A DNA stretch of 64,000 bases from an uncultured beta proteobacterium (GCA_903905735.1 CAIVHU010000128.1:62001-126000), one strand, 5' to 3'. Positions 49,269 through 59,936 are shown, counted from the first letter of the stretch. The notes: generated by a model not told the origin, from the letters alone. Program-made: numbers and translations.

Positions 49269-51158
49269 TCAGGCCCCAGTGGACGTGAGGGTCAGGCGGT
49301 AGGTGACCCAACTTGCCGCATACGCCAGCGCAAAAAGATAAGCCGTCATCAGCAGCGGGTAACGCCATGAATTGGTTTCGCGGCGCACCGCCACCAGGGT
49401 CGAGATGCACTGCGGCGCAAAGATAAACCACACCAGCAGCGACAAGGCCGTGCCCAGCGACCAGCTTTGCGCGATCAAGGGCGACAACTGCGCCGCCACG
49501 TCGGAACCCGTTGCTGACAAGGCATACACCGTGCCCAACGCACCCACCGCCACCTCGCGCGCAGCCATGCCAGGCACCAGCGCCACCGCAATCTGCCAGT
49601 TGAAGCCAATCGGGGCCACCACCACCTCCAGCCAATGCCCCAGCATGCCGGCAAAACTGTGGTTGATGGCCGCATCGGTGGCACCGTCGGGCGGTGCCGG
49701 GTAACTGGCCAGGAACCACAGCAAAATGGTCAACGACAGAATGATGCCGCCCACCCGTTTGACAAAAATCGAGGCCCGCTCATACAAACCGTGCCCCAGG
49801 CTGCGCACGTTGGGCAGTCGGTAAGACGGCAGCTCCATCACCAGCGGCGTCGGCCGCGACCCGGAGCGCCACAACATGGCCACGGCTGCCACCGCCATGG
49901 CCGAGAGAATGCCGCCGACATACAGACCAAACATCACCAGCCCCTGCAGATTGAACACGCCCCACACCGCGCGGCTGGGGGTGAAGGCACCAATCAGCAG
50001 CGCATACACCGGTAACCGTGCCGAGCAGGTCATCAGCGGCGCGATCATGATCGTCACCAGCCGGTCACGCCAATGCGTGATGGTGCGGGTGGCCATGATG
50101 CCCGGCACGGCGCAGGCAAAGCTGGAGAGCAGCGGGATGAACGAGCGCCCCGACAGCCCCACCGTGCCCATCACCCGGTCGAGCAAGAACGCCGCGCGTG
50201 GCAGGTAGCCGGAGTCTTCCAGCACCAATATGAAGAAAAACAGGATCAGAATTTGCGGCAAAAACACCAGCACCCCCCCGGCCCCGGCCAGCACGCCATC
50301 CACCAGCAGGCTGCTCAGCGGCCCTTCTGACAAATGGCCGCGCACAAAGTTGGACAGCACGTCCATGACCGACTTGATGCCATTCATCGGCCACACGGCC
50401 CAGCTGAACACTGCCTGGAACATCAAAAACAACGTCACCGCCAGCACCAGCATGCCCCACAGCGGATGTAACACGATCTCGTCGATGGCATCGTCCCGGT
50501 GCAGACTCTCTGTCGGCTCGGTGACCGTCAGATTGACGATACGTCGAACCTCCTGCTGGGTGGCCATGACCTCCTCCACACTCGGCGCGTGCCAGGTCAG
50601 CGTATGGTTGAGTCGCCTGGGTAATTGGGCCAGATGGACATTGGCCAGGTAAGTCAGCAGTTCCTGGGCACCATCGTGACGGATGCCTACGGTTTCGATC
50701 ACCGGCATGGCCAGTTCACGCGACAGCATGTCATGGTCCACGGATATTCCGCTGGACCGCGCGGCATCGCACATGTTCAGGGCCAGCACCATGGGCAGCT
50801 TGAGGGCACGCGCCTCCAGCACCAGCCGCAGGTTGAGACGCAAGTTGGTGGAATCCACCACACAAACGATCAGGTCGGGCAAGGGCTCGCCAGCGCGGTG
50901 CCCGGTGACGATGTCGCAGGTGATTTGTTCGTCGGCACTCAGGGCGTTGAGGCTGTAGGCACCGGGCAGGTCCAGCACCACCACTTTACGGCCTGAAGCG
51001 GTTTCAAGGTGGCCCTCTTTGCGCTCCACGGTGACACCGGCGTAATTGGCCACCTTCTGGCGGCTACCGGTCAGCAAGTTAAACAGCGCGGTCTTGCCGC
51101 AGTTGGGATTACCCAGCAGCGCGACACGCAGCGGCGGCAGTTGTGAATGATCAACCAT
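49269..51158 (-). CDS. feoB: Ferrous iron transport protein B
   Basis: G-domain LLGNPNCGKTALFNLLTGSRQKVANYAGVTVE, DLPGAYSLNA; Gate motifs and C-terminal TM. Confidence 0.96.
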   Translation of the reverse strand: MVDHSQLPPLRVALLGNPNCGKTALFNLLTGSRQKVANYAGVTVERKEGHLETASGRKVVVLDLPGAYSLNALSADEQITCDIVTGHRAGEPLPDLIVCVVDSTNLRLNLRLVLEARALKLPMVLALNMCDAARSSGISVDHDMLSRELAMPVIETVGIRHDGAQELLTYLANVHLAQLPRRLNHTLTWHAPSVEEVMATQQEVRRIVNLTVTEPTESLHRDDAIDEIVLHPLWGMLVLAVTLFLMFQAVFSWAVWPMNGIKSVMDVLSNFVRGHLSEGPLSSLLVDGVLAGAGGVLVFLPQILILFFFILVLEDSGYLPRAAFLLDRVMGTVGLSGRSFIPLLSSFACAVPGIMATRTITHWRDRLVTIMIAPLMTCSARLPVYALLIGAFTPSRAVWGVFNLQGLVMFGLYVGGILSAMAVAAVAMLWRSGSRPTPLVMELPSYRLPNVRSLGHGLYERASIFVKRVGGIILSLTILLWFLASYPAPPDGATDAAINHSFAGMLGHWLEVVVAPIGFNWQIAVALVPGMAAREVAVGALGTVYALSATGSDVAAQLSPLIAQSWSLGTALSLLVWFIFAPQCISTLVAVRRETNSWRYPLLMTAYLFALAYAASWVTYRLTLTSTGA

Positions 51159-51173
51159 GTGCGTGGTCCCGCC

Positions 51174-51461
51174 TTAAACCAGGCGCACCTGCACCAGCGC
51201 CGCCTCGTGGCTGCGCAGGGCAAAGGTGGTGTGCCCGACCCGCACCGCCAGCGGGTCATGGCTGGGGTAGCCGTGGGCAATGACACGCACCACTTCGCCG
51301 GGCAGAAAACCAATTTCAAGCAGGCGCAGAGCAATGCCGCGCTCTTCGTCGTCCAGCGTCGGGTTCATGCCAACCACCACAGCACGGGCTTGCCGCGCCA
51401 ACTGGTGCAGGCCGATCAATGGGCCAAAAGCTGCCTTGGATTGAATGTGTTCTGCGGTCAT
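51174..51461 (-). CDS. feoA: Ferrous iron transport protein A
   Basis: RLLEIGFLPGEVVRVIAHGYPSHDPLAVRVGHTTFALRSHEAALVQV; ATG at 51461. Confidence 0.92.
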   Translation of the reverse strand: MTAEHIQSKAAFGPLIGLHQLARQARAVVVGMNPTLDDEERGIALRLLEIGFLPGEVVRVIAHGYPSHDPLAVRVGHTTFALRSHEAALVQVRLV

Positions 51462-51472
51462 AAAGCTCGCCA

Positions 51473-51491
51473 AATGAGAATTGTTCTTATT
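51473..51491. promoter_or_regulatory. Fur box upstream of feoA
   Basis: AATGAGAATTGTTCTTATT (AATnAGAA-nnn-TTCTnATT dyad). Confidence 0.78.
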
Positions 51492-51602
51492 ATAAGCGGT
51501 TTTGACGCGTGACTTTCTTCAAAGACAAGCTTTTGCCTTATGAGGCCAAGGCTGTGATCGCTCGCTCAGTGCCCGAGCAGCAATGGGGCTGAGATACAAG
51601 AA

Positions 51603-51655
51603 CAAATTGGCCTCCAGCCCTTATAGATCAAAGCTAGCAGCTATTTTTTATCTAG
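51603..51655 (-). repeat. Dispersed mini-repeat copy, intergenic
   Basis: caaattggcctccagcccttatagatcaaagctagcagctattttttatct. Confidence 0.85.
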
Positions 51656-51662
51656 CATAATG

Positions 51663-52886
51663 TCAAGCGGCCCTGATCGGGCCACCACCATACAGCCAGG
51701 GCTGATCGAGCAGACGTCTTCCCAGAGCCCGCATCGCCAAATCCCGCCCCAGGCGCAGGGGCCCGGTCAGGTGGTAAATCTCGCCATTTTTGATGGCACG
51801 CGCCTGCACCTGTGCGTTGCGCTGCCAGCGCTGGTTGGCGTAATCCTTGATCAAGGCCGGCACCTGCGAACGCGATGCGTCGCCTGGGGCACCGTCAGCA
51901 AACACACCACCCGCCGCCAACACCCGCGCCAGGGTGGCGGCGTCTTCAATGGCCATGGCAGCGCCTTGGGCCAGATACGGCACCATCGGGTGGGCGGCAT
52001 CGCCCAGCAGGGCCACGCGGCCCAGCGCGTGCTCATGCGCGCCACGCATGGGCGGGCGAATGCTCAGCGGCCACAGACGCCATGACTCAATGGCGTGAAT
52101 CAGGTCATGCAGCGGCGCGCAGGTGTCACGCGTGACGCGCTGCAGATCGGCCGCATTGGCGCTGTGGTCCCAACTGGACATGTCACCCTGCACCTGACCA
52201 TGCACGATGGCCACCACGTTCATCCACAAGCCACCACGCACCGGGTACTGCACCACATGCATGCGCGGACCAAACCAGGCGGTGATCTGAAGGGTTTGCA
52301 AAGCCTTGGGCAAATCGCTCTGGCGGACCATGGTGCGGTAAGCCAGGTGCCCGGTAGGCTGCGGCTTGCCGTCATGCAACAGCCGTTGACGCAGGCTGCT
52401 CCAGGCACCATCAGCCGCCACCAGCAGATCCGTCTGCACTTTCTGACCATCTGACAGGTGGGCGCTGACGCTGGCGTCGGTTTGCGCCACATCGACCACC
52501 GCGTTGTTGAGATTCAGCGCCACGTTGGTCTGCCCACGCAGTTCCTGCACCAGCAAAGCATGCAAATCGGCCCGGTGGACGGTGGCATAGGGCGCACCAT
52601 ATTGCTTGGTGATACCTGGCCCCAAAGGCAGTTCGCCCAGTACAGCGCCCGTTAACGCGCTACGAAATTGCAAGCGATCGGGAAACGCCGCCACCGCCGC
52701 CAGCGCTTCCTTCAAATCCCAGCTGTGCAGCACCCGCACTACATTGGGCCCCATTTGAATGCCAGCACCCACCTCTGAAAACTCGGCGGCACGCTCATAC
52801 AGGCTCACTTTGGCTCCGGAGCGTGCGCAAGCCAGCGCCGCAGACAAGCCCCCAATACCACCACCCGCAACGACAACATCAGCCAT
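51663..52886 (-). CDS. FAD-dependent monooxygenase (salicylate/3-hydroxybenzoate hydroxylase-like)
   Basis: VVAGGGIGGLSAALACARSGAKVSLYERA; GRVALLGDAAHPMVPYLAQGAAMAIEDAATLARVL. Confidence 0.9.
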   Translation of the reverse strand: MADVVVAGGGIGGLSAALACARSGAKVSLYERAAEFSEVGAGIQMGPNVVRVLHSWDLKEALAAVAAFPDRLQFRSALTGAVLGELPLGPGITKQYGAPYATVHRADLHALLVQELRGQTNVALNLNNAVVDVAQTDASVSAHLSDGQKVQTDLLVAADGAWSSLRQRLLHDGKPQPTGHLAYRTMVRQSDLPKALQTLQITAWFGPRMHVVQYPVRGGLWMNVVAIVHGQVQGDMSSWDHSANAADLQRVTRDTCAPLHDLIHAIESWRLWPLSIRPPMRGAHEHALGRVALLGDAAHPMVPYLAQGAAMAIEDAATLARVLAAGGVFADGAPGDASRSQVPALIKDYANQRWQRNAQVQARAIKNGEIYHLTGPLRLGRDLAMRALGRRLLDQPWLYGGGPIRAA

Positions 52887-52997
52887 AGCAAACCTTCAAC
52901 GACTCGATATACAGCGGGCGATTGTCGGCAAACTTGCATGCTATTGGCTGACAAGTGGTCAAAAATATTGCCTAACGGGCTGATTTACACTCCTGCC

Positions 52998-53444
52998 ATG
53001 GATGAAACAAGAAAACAAATGTTGCTGATCCGACTCCTGTATGTGAGCCGGGCAGTGGGGCCGCAAACGACGGCGGTAACTGACTCGATCCTGTCGGTCG
53101 CATTGGGGGCCAACCGGGCGCGCGGCATCACTGGCGCGCTGTGCCAGGGACAAGGGCTGTACCTGCAGGTGCTCGAGGGCGAGCGCAGTGTGATCAACCG
53201 CCTGTACAACCGCATCACGCAAGACCGCCACCACCAGGATGTGCAACTGCTGGTGCTCGAAGAAATCACCCAGCGCCGCTACGCCGATTGGGCCATGGCG
53301 CATGTGCAGCTGTCGGAAGACGACCCGATGATCCAGCTCAAACACCCGGAGTTTGACCCGTATTCGGCACCCGGCCAGCAGATGATGAAGATGGTCGATG
53401 AACTGTTTTCCACCGGCAACCGCATCCGCAAGACCTCGGTGTAA
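52998..53444 (+). CDS. BLUF-domain blue-light sensor
   Basis: LIRLLYVSRA; GANRARGITGALCQGQGLYLQVLEGERSVINRLYNRITQDRHH; RRYADWAMAHV. Confidence 0.92.
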   Translation: MDETRKQMLLIRLLYVSRAVGPQTTAVTDSILSVALGANRARGITGALCQGQGLYLQVLEGERSVINRLYNRITQDRHHQDVQLLVLEEITQRRYADWAMAHVQLSEDDPMIQLKHPEFDPYSAPGQQMMKMVDELFSTGNRIRKTSV

Positions 53445-53473
53445 GCTGGCTCCGGTCGCCGGTTATTCCTGAA

Positions 53474-53520
53474 AAGATAGCACTTAGCCCATATATTCAT
53501 AGGGCTAGACGGGTTTTTCA
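53474..53520 (+). repeat. Dispersed mini-repeat copy (degenerate), intergenic
   Basis: aagatagcacttagcccatatattcatagggctagacgggttttt. Confidence 0.65.
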
Positions 53521-53555
53521 TCATTGGCTGGCGTGCCTGGCCAGCGTGCCTTGCC

Positions 53556-56500
53556 TCACACCAGCTGCGCCCAGGCTTTCTCCAGCCGTTTCACACTCAC
53601 CGGTTGCGGCGTGCGCAACTCTTGTGCAAAGAAGCTCACGCGTAGTTCTTCCAGCAGCCAGCGAAATTCTTGCAGTCGGTCATCCACCACGCCTTTGCGC
53701 TCGGCCACCAGCCGCCAGTAGCGCTGCTCCAGCGGTTGCAGCTCTTTCAGGCGGGCGCTGTCGCGGGCAGGGTCGGCACGGTATTTGTCCAGCCGGGCGG
53801 TGATGGCTTTCTGGTAGCGGGCAAAGTGCTGCAGGCTGGGCCACGGGGTGACGCTAAAAAACATCTTCGGCATCAATCGTGATAGCTGCTGGGCTGCGTC
53901 CGCCGTGGCTTCCAGGGCATTTTTGGTGTCCTTGATTTTGCGGGCGGCGACTGCATATTCGCTCAAAATGACTGCGGCCAAGCGGGCGACTTCGGTGCAA
54001 ATCAGGGTTAGCCGCCCTCGCCCTTCGTCCACGCGCCGCTTGAAGGCAAATTCATCGGTAGGCAGCGGGTCGAGCAAAAAAGCCCGGTCCAGCGCCACCG
54101 AGATGATCTGCTCGCGCAACTCTTCCAGCGTGCCGCCCGTCCCTGAGCCATCCGGCGCTTTGCCGACCTGCATGTAAGCCACGGCCATTTTTTGCAGGTC
54201 GGGCACGTTTTTTTCAAGGTATTTGAGCGCGTCCTTGATCTGCAGCGCAAACAGGCGGCGCAGACCGGCGCGGTGTTTGGCGGCGGCCACCTCGGGCTCG
54301 TCAAACACCTCGATGGTGACGGCATCACCCGCGTCCAGCAGCGCCGGGTAACCGATCAGCGTCTGGCCACCCTTTTGAATCTCAAGCAGCTCGGGCAGCT
54401 CGCCAAAGGTCCAGGCGGTGTGGCGCTGGCTGGTGTTGGGCTGAACAGTGTTTGCTACTTTATTCGACGCTGCTTGCGTTTGATTGACGAGGGCTAAAGC
54501 CTGTTTTGATGGAAAACCTGCGGCAGAATGTCTGGCGGATGCACCTGCTTGACTATTGATAGCTACCCGCCATTGATCCGTGAGGGCTGGAGCCTGATTT
54601 TCCTTATAAAAACCGGTTGACGCGGTTCCCGCGCCCTGCCCCATCTTCAGAGAAGCCAGCGCCTGAAACGCACCGCGCGCCTGCGCACCCAACTCGGCTT
54701 TGAGGGCACCCAGATTGCGCCCGTGGCCCAACTGGCGGCCATGTTCGTCCACCACCCGGAAGTTCATGAAAAAGTGCGGCTGCAACATGTCGACCTTGAT
54801 GTCGGCACGCGCCACATCCACAGTCGTGGCCAGACGCACCAGTTTCAACACCGCCTCGATCAATGAGCCGTGGCCGAACAAAGCTGGCTCATTCAACTGC
54901 TCAGCCATCTTGTGCGCCGACTCGGGCAGCGGCACCAACCGCGAACGCGGGCGCTGGTGCAGGGTCTTGATCAGCGCCTGAATCTTGTCTTTCAACATGC
55001 CGGGCACCAGCCATTCACAACGCTCCTCATTGACCTGATTCAGCACAAAAATCGGCACCGTCACGGTCAGGCCGTCCTTGGGGTCACCCGGCTCATGCAG
55101 GTAAGTGGCAGCGCAGTCGACCCCGCCCAGACGCACGGTTTTGGGGAACGAATGGGTGGTGATGCCCGCCGCCTCGTGGCGCATCAACTCCTCTTTGGTC
55201 AGCAGCAACAGCGTGGGATTGATCTTGGTCGCGTCGCGGTACCAGGCCTCAAAGGTAAAGCCACTGCACACCTCTGCAGGCAACTGCTGGTCGTAAAAGG
55301 CGTAGATCAGCTCGTCGTCCACCAGCACGTCTTGCCGACGTGCCTTATGTTCCAGGTCTTCCACCTGCTTGATCAGCTTCTGGTTCGCGGCCAAGAACGG
55401 CAGCTTGGTCTCCCACTGGCCGCCCACCAGCGCCTCGCGGATGAAGATTTCACGCGCGCCAGGCAAATCGACGCGGCTGTAGTTCACGCGTCGGCCACTG
55501 TAGATCACTATGCCATACAGCGTGGCACGCTCCAGCGCGTTCACCTCGGCGACCTTTTTTTCCCAATGCGGGTCGAGCAACTGCTTCTTTAACAAATGCG
55601 CGCCGACCTGCTCCAGCCACTGCGGCTCAATCGCCGCGATGCCGCGGCCAAATAGCCGGGTGGTTTCCACCAGCTCGGCCGCCACGATCCATCGGCCCGG
55701 CTTTTTGGTCAAGTGTGCGCCAGTGTGCGGGTAAAACTTGATAGCGCGCGCCCCAAGGTATTCGACGCTCGGACCCTTGTCGCCGTCCGCTTCGAGCTTG
55801 AAACCGATGTTGCCCAGCAGCCCGGCCAGCATCGCCAGATGCAATTGTTCGTAGCTGGCGGGCGCCGTGTTGATGCGCCATTTGTGCTCGGCCACCACGG
55901 TGTGGAGCTGGCTGTAAATGTCGCGCCACTCGCGCACCCGGCGCATGCTGACGAAGTTTTGCCGCAACAGTTGCTCGTATTGGCGGTTTGACAGCTTGTG
56001 CTGCGGCGGTGCGACTGGTGCACCCTGCCCTTTTTGCAAGGCAGCCGCCACGGCGCTGGGGGCTTGCCCGCCACGCGCGGTTTCCAGCCACTTCCACAGC
56101 TTGAGGTAGCCCGAAAACTCACTCTTTTCGTCATCAAACTTGGCGTGCGCCTGATCCGCCTGCTGCTGCGCTTCCATGGGCCGGTCACGCACATCCTGCA
56201 CGCTCAGCGCCGAGGCGATCACCAGCACCTCGTCCAGCGCTTCCCTGGAGCGAGCTTCCAGAATCATGCGGCCCACGCGCGGGTCAAGCGGCAATTTGGC
56301 CAGCTCGCTGCCCATCCCGGTCAGCTCGTTGGCATCATCGACCGCACCGAGTTCGTTCAACAACTGGTAACCATCGGCAATGGCCCGACCAGAGGGTTTT
56401 TCGAGGAATGGGAAATCTTCCACCATGCCCAGGCGCAGCGACTTCATGCGCAAAATCACCCCGGCCAGCGAGCTTCGCAAGATTTCGGGGTCGGTGAACT

Positions 56501-57719
56501 TGGGCCGACCCACAAAGTCTTTCTCGTCATAGAGCCGGATGCAGATGCCATTGGCGACCCGGCCACAGCGCCCGGCGCGCTGGTTGGCCGAACTCTGGCT
56601 GATCGGCTCCACCAGCAGCTGCTCCACCTTGCTTCTGAAACTGTAGCGCTTCATGCGCGCGGTGCCTGCGTCGATGACGTATCGGATGCCTGGCACGGTG
56701 AGCGAGGTTTCGGCCACATTGGTGGCCAGAATGATGCACCGCCCGTTGTGGCTGTCAAAAATCCGGTCCTGTTCGGCCTGGCTCAGCCGCGCAAACAGCG
56801 GCAATACCTCGGCACCGCGGAACATCGGCTGGTGGCTCAGGTGGCCGCGCAGGTGGTCAGCGGCCTCGCGGATTTCGCGCTCGCCGGGCAAAAAAACCAG
56901 AATGTCGCCGCTGTTGTGCACGTCGCGCCAGAGTTCATCCACCGCGTCGGCAATCGCGTTGTTCAGATCGTAGTCACGCGCTTCTTCAAACGGGCGATAA
57001 CGCTGCTCCACCGGGAACATGCGGCCAGAGACCATGATGATGGGGGCCGGGCACAGCACCCGCCCCGCCGCATCTTTCACGACCTCGCCCGCAGCGGCTT
57101 GCGATTGCCCAGGCTGGTGTGAGGCGGGTTGGAACGACGCAAAGTGCTCGGCAAAGCGCTGGGCGTCGATCGTGGCCGAGGTCACCACCACCTTCAAGTC
57201 CGGCCGACGCGGCAGGATCTGCTTCAAATACCCTAGCAAGAAGTCGATGTTCAGACTGCGCTCGTGGGCCTCATCGATGATGATGGTGTCGTAGGCTTTG
57301 AGCAGCGGATCGGTCTGCGTTTCGGCCAGCAAAATGCCATCGGTCATCAGTTTGACTGACGCGTCGCGCCCCAGTCGGTCCTGAAAACGCACCTTGAAAC
57401 CGACCACATCACCCGGCGTGGTGTGGAGTTCTTCGGCAATGCGCTTGGCCACACTGCTGGCGGCAATGCGGCGCGGCTGGGTGTGGCCGATGAGTTTGCC
57501 GCGCGGCGCGGGGCGGCCATCGGGAAAGGTTTTCGGGTAATTGCACAGCCCACGCCCCATGGCCAACGCAATCTTGGGCAACTGGGTGGTTTTGCCCGAA
57601 CCGGTTTCACCGCAAACGATGATGACCTGATGCTCCGCCATGGCCTCCATGATTTCTTCACGGCGGGCCGAGACCGGCAGGGATTCGGGGAACTCGATTT
57701 TCAAGGGCAGAGTCGTCAA
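53556..57719 (-). CDS. hrpA: ATP-dependent RNA helicase HrpA
   Basis: [63 protein letters not shown]; 1387 aa. Confidence 0.95.
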   Translation of the reverse strand: MTTLPLKIEFPESLPVSARREEIMEAMAEHQVIIVCGETGSGKTTQLPKIALAMGRGLCNYPKTFPDGRPAPRGKLIGHTQPRRIAASSVAKRIAEELHTTPGDVVGFKVRFQDRLGRDASVKLMTDGILLAETQTDPLLKAYDTIIIDEAHERSLNIDFLLGYLKQILPRRPDLKVVVTSATIDAQRFAEHFASFQPASHQPGQSQAAAGEVVKDAAGRVLCPAPIIMVSGRMFPVEQRYRPFEEARDYDLNNAIADAVDELWRDVHNSGDILVFLPGEREIREAADHLRGHLSHQPMFRGAEVLPLFARLSQAEQDRIFDSHNGRCIILATNVAETSLTVPGIRYVIDAGTARMKRYSFRSKVEQLLVEPISQSSANQRAGRCGRVANGICIRLYDEKDFVGRPKFTDPEILRSSLAGVILRMKSLRLGMVEDFPFLEKPSGRAIADGYQLLNELGAVDDANELTGMGSELAKLPLDPRVGRMILEARSREALDEVLVIASALSVQDVRDRPMEAQQQADQAHAKFDDEKSEFSGYLKLWKWLETARGGQAPSAVAAALQKGQGAPVAPPQHKLSNRQYEQLLRQNFVSMRRVREWRDIYSQLHTVVAEHKWRINTAPASYEQLHLAMLAGLLGNIGFKLEADGDKGPSVEYLGARAIKFYPHTGAHLTKKPGRWIVAAELVETTRLFGRGIAAIEPQWLEQVGAHLLKKQLLDPHWEKKVAEVNALERATLYGIVIYSGRRVNYSRVDLPGAREIFIREALVGGQWETKLPFLAANQKLIKQVEDLEHKARRQDVLVDDELIYAFYDQQLPAEVCSGFTFEAWYRDATKINPTLLLLTKEELMRHEAAGITTHSFPKTVRLGGVDCAATYLHEPGDPKDGLTVTVPIFVLNQVNEERCEWLVPGMLKDKIQALIKTLHQRPRSRLVPLPESAHKMAEQLNEPALFGHGSLIEAVLKLVRLATTVDVARADIKVDMLQPHFFMNFRVVDEHGRQLGHGRNLGALKAELGAQARGAFQALASLKMGQGAGTASTGFYKENQAPALTDQWRVAINSQAGASARHSAAGFPSKQALALVNQTQAASNKVANTVQPNTSQRHTAWTFGELPELLEIQKGGQTLIGYPALLDAGDAVTIEVFDEPEVAAAKHRAGLRRLFALQIKDALKYLEKNVPDLQKMAVAYMQVGKAPDGSGTGGTLEELREQIISVALDRAFLLDPLPTDEFAFKRRVDEGRGRLTLICTEVARLAAVILSEYAVAARKIKDTKNALEATADAAQQLSRLMPKMFFSVTPWPSLQHFARYQKAITARLDKYRADPARDSARLKELQPLEQRYWRLVAERKGVVDDRLQEFRWLLEELRVSFFAQELRTPQPVSVKRLEKAWAQLV
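54450..54515 (+). repeat. Dispersed mini-repeat copy inside hrpA
   Basis: tttgctactttattcgacgctgcttgcgtttgattgacgagggctaaagcctgtttt; encodes [20 protein letters not shown]. Confidence 0.75.
54553..54605 (+). repeat. Second dispersed mini-repeat copy inside hrpA
   Basis: ctattgatagctacccgccattgatccgtgagggctggagcctgattttcctta; encodes [20 protein letters not shown]. Confidence 0.75.
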
Positions 57720-57781
57720 GGCGATAACTTCGTAGAGAATTGGTAATTATCCCAGTCAACGCTGCTCAACCGCCTTTGCCC

Positions 57782-59131
57782 ATGTCCCTGCCCTTCAACT
57801 TCACCTTTGTCCCCTGGTTCCGATCGGTGGCACCCTACATCCACAAATTCCGCAACCAGACCTTCGTACTGGGTGTGTGCGGCGAAGCGATTGCGGCGGG
57901 CAAGTTGCCCAATCTGGCGCAAGACCTGGCGCTGATCCAGAGCATGGGCGTCAAGATTGTGCTGGTGCATGGCTTTCGGCCCCAGGTGAATGAGCAGCTC
58001 AAGGCCAAAAACCACGCACCCAAATACTTCAAAGGCATGCGCATCACCGACGAGGTGGCGCTGGACTGCGCACAAGAGGCCGCCGGCCAGTTGCGCTACG
58101 AAATTGAAGCGGCGTTCAGCCAGGGCCTGCCCAACACGCCGATGGCCGGGGCCACGGTGCGGGTGATTTCCGGCAACTTTTTGACCGCGCGCCCGGTCGG
58201 CATTGTGGATGGCGTGGATTTCCAGCACTCGGGCGTGGTGCGCAAGATCGACACGGCGGGCATCACCCGCTCGCTTGACATGGGTGCGCTGGTGCTGATG
58301 TCGCCATTTGGTTTTTCACCCACGGGCGAAGCCTTCAACCTGACGATGGAAGAAGTCGCCACCTCGGTCGCCACCGCATTGCAGGCCGACAAGCTGATAT
58401 TTGTCACCGAAGTACCCGGCATCGCCACCGACATCACCCAACCCGTCAGTGAAGACAACCCGATTGACACCGAACTGCCGCTGGACGCCGCCGAAAAACT
58501 GCTACGTGACCTGCCCGAAGCCAACCAGCCCAGCGACACCGCGTTTTACCTGCAGCATTGCGTGAAAGCCTGCAAAAGCGGCGTGGAACGTAGCCACATC
58601 ATTCCCTACGCGGTGGACGGATCGATTTTGCTGGAGGTGTATGTGCACGATGGCATCGGCACCATGGTGGTCGATGAAAAGCTGGAAAGCCTGCGCGAAG
58701 CCACGGTGGATGACGTGGGCGGCATCCTGCAACTGATTGAACCGTTTGAAAAAGACGGCACGCTGGTCAAGCGCAGCCGCACCGAAATCGAGCGCGATGT
58801 GGGTCTGTACACCGTGATCGAGCACGACGGCGTGATTTTTGCCTGCGCCGCGCTGTACGCCTACCCCGAGGCTCGCACCGCCGAGATGGCGGCGCTGACT
58901 GTCTCCAATGAATCGCAAGGCCAGGGCGACGGCGAGCGGGTCTTGAAACGCATTGAGCAGCGCGCCAAGCTGGCCGGGCTGGACAGCATTTTTGTGCTCA
59001 CCACGCGCACCATGCACTGGTTCATAAAACGCGGTTTCGTGCAGATGGACCCCGACTGGCTGCCCGAGGCGCGCAAACGCAAATACAACTGGGACCGCAA
59101 GAGCCAGGTGCTGGTCAAAAAAGTGTCCTGA
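57782..59131 (+). CDS. argA: N-acetylglutamate synthase
   Basis: AAK-like N-domain (KIVLVHGFRPQVNEQL) plus GNAT C-domain (VSNESQGQGDGERVLKRIEQRA...LTTRTMHWFIKRGF). Confidence 0.94.
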   Translation: MSLPFNFTFVPWFRSVAPYIHKFRNQTFVLGVCGEAIAAGKLPNLAQDLALIQSMGVKIVLVHGFRPQVNEQLKAKNHAPKYFKGMRITDEVALDCAQEAAGQLRYEIEAAFSQGLPNTPMAGATVRVISGNFLTARPVGIVDGVDFQHSGVVRKIDTAGITRSLDMGALVLMSPFGFSPTGEAFNLTMEEVATSVATALQADKLIFVTEVPGIATDITQPVSEDNPIDTELPLDAAEKLLRDLPEANQPSDTAFYLQHCVKACKSGVERSHIIPYAVDGSILLEVYVHDGIGTMVVDEKLESLREATVDDVGGILQLIEPFEKDGTLVKRSRTEIERDVGLYTVIEHDGVIFACAALYAYPEARTAEMAALTVSNESQGQGDGERVLKRIEQRAKLAGLDSIFVLTTRTMHWFIKRGFVQMDPDWLPEARKRKYNWDRKSQVLVKKVS

Positions 59132-59231
59132 CAGGCCAGCCTTGGGCACCTGCTGTGCATGAGTCTTGCTTGGCTCACCATGTGGCTGTCAGATCGATGC
59201 CTCTCTCTTTTCAATACAACAGGAAGTTTTC

Positions 59232-59936
59232 ATGAGTTCACTCAATTTCATCGGCGGCGAAAAAGGTGGCGTCGGCAAATCCGTGGTGTCACGTCTGCTG
59301 GCGCAGTATTTCATCGACAAGGAACAGCCCTTTGTCGGCTTTGACACTGACCGCTCACACACCTCCTTCACGCGTTTTTATGCTGACTACGCCAGCCCGG
59401 TGGTGGTGGACAGCTACGAAGGCCTGGATTCGATTGCCAGCGCGTTCGAGACTGCTGACCCCACTTCCCAACCGCCGCGCGTGATTGTGGATTTGGCCGC
59501 ACAAACCGCAGCCCCGCTGGCACGCTGGATCAAGGACTCTGACGTGTTCGCCGTTTTGGCTGACATGGGCATCGCCGTCAACTTCTGGCATGTGGCCGAT
59601 GCGGGCAAAGATTCGGTCGATCTGCTGGGCCGCCTGCTAAACACCTTTGAAAACGGGCCCAACTACGTCATCGTGAAAAATCATGGGCGTGGCACCGATT
59701 TTTCGCAGTTGGACAACTCGCCTGCGCTGGAAAAAGCCCTGTCACTGGGCGCCAAAGTCATCAACCTGCCCGCGCTGCATGAAGCCAGCATGCGCAAGAT
59801 CGACCGGCAAAACGCCAGTTTCTGGGCCGCCATTCACAGCCGTCCCGATGACGACTGCCTGGGCATGCTCGAGCGCCAGCGCGTCAAAACCTGGCTGAAA
59901 AAGACTTACGAGGGCTTTGACAGTTTGCCTTTGTGA
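59232..59936 (+). CDS. ParA/MinD-like P-loop NTPase
   Basis: MSSLNFIGGEKGGVGKSVVSRLLAQYFIDKEQPFVGFDTDRSH. Confidence 0.8.
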   Translation: MSSLNFIGGEKGGVGKSVVSRLLAQYFIDKEQPFVGFDTDRSHTSFTRFYADYASPVVVDSYEGLDSIASAFETADPTSQPPRVIVDLAAQTAAPLARWIKDSDVFAVLADMGIAVNFWHVADAGKDSVDLLGRLLNTFENGPNYVIVKNHGRGTDFSQLDNSPALEKALSLGAKVINLPALHEASMRKIDRQNASFWAAIHSRPDDDCLGMLERQRVKTWLKKTYEGFDSLPL

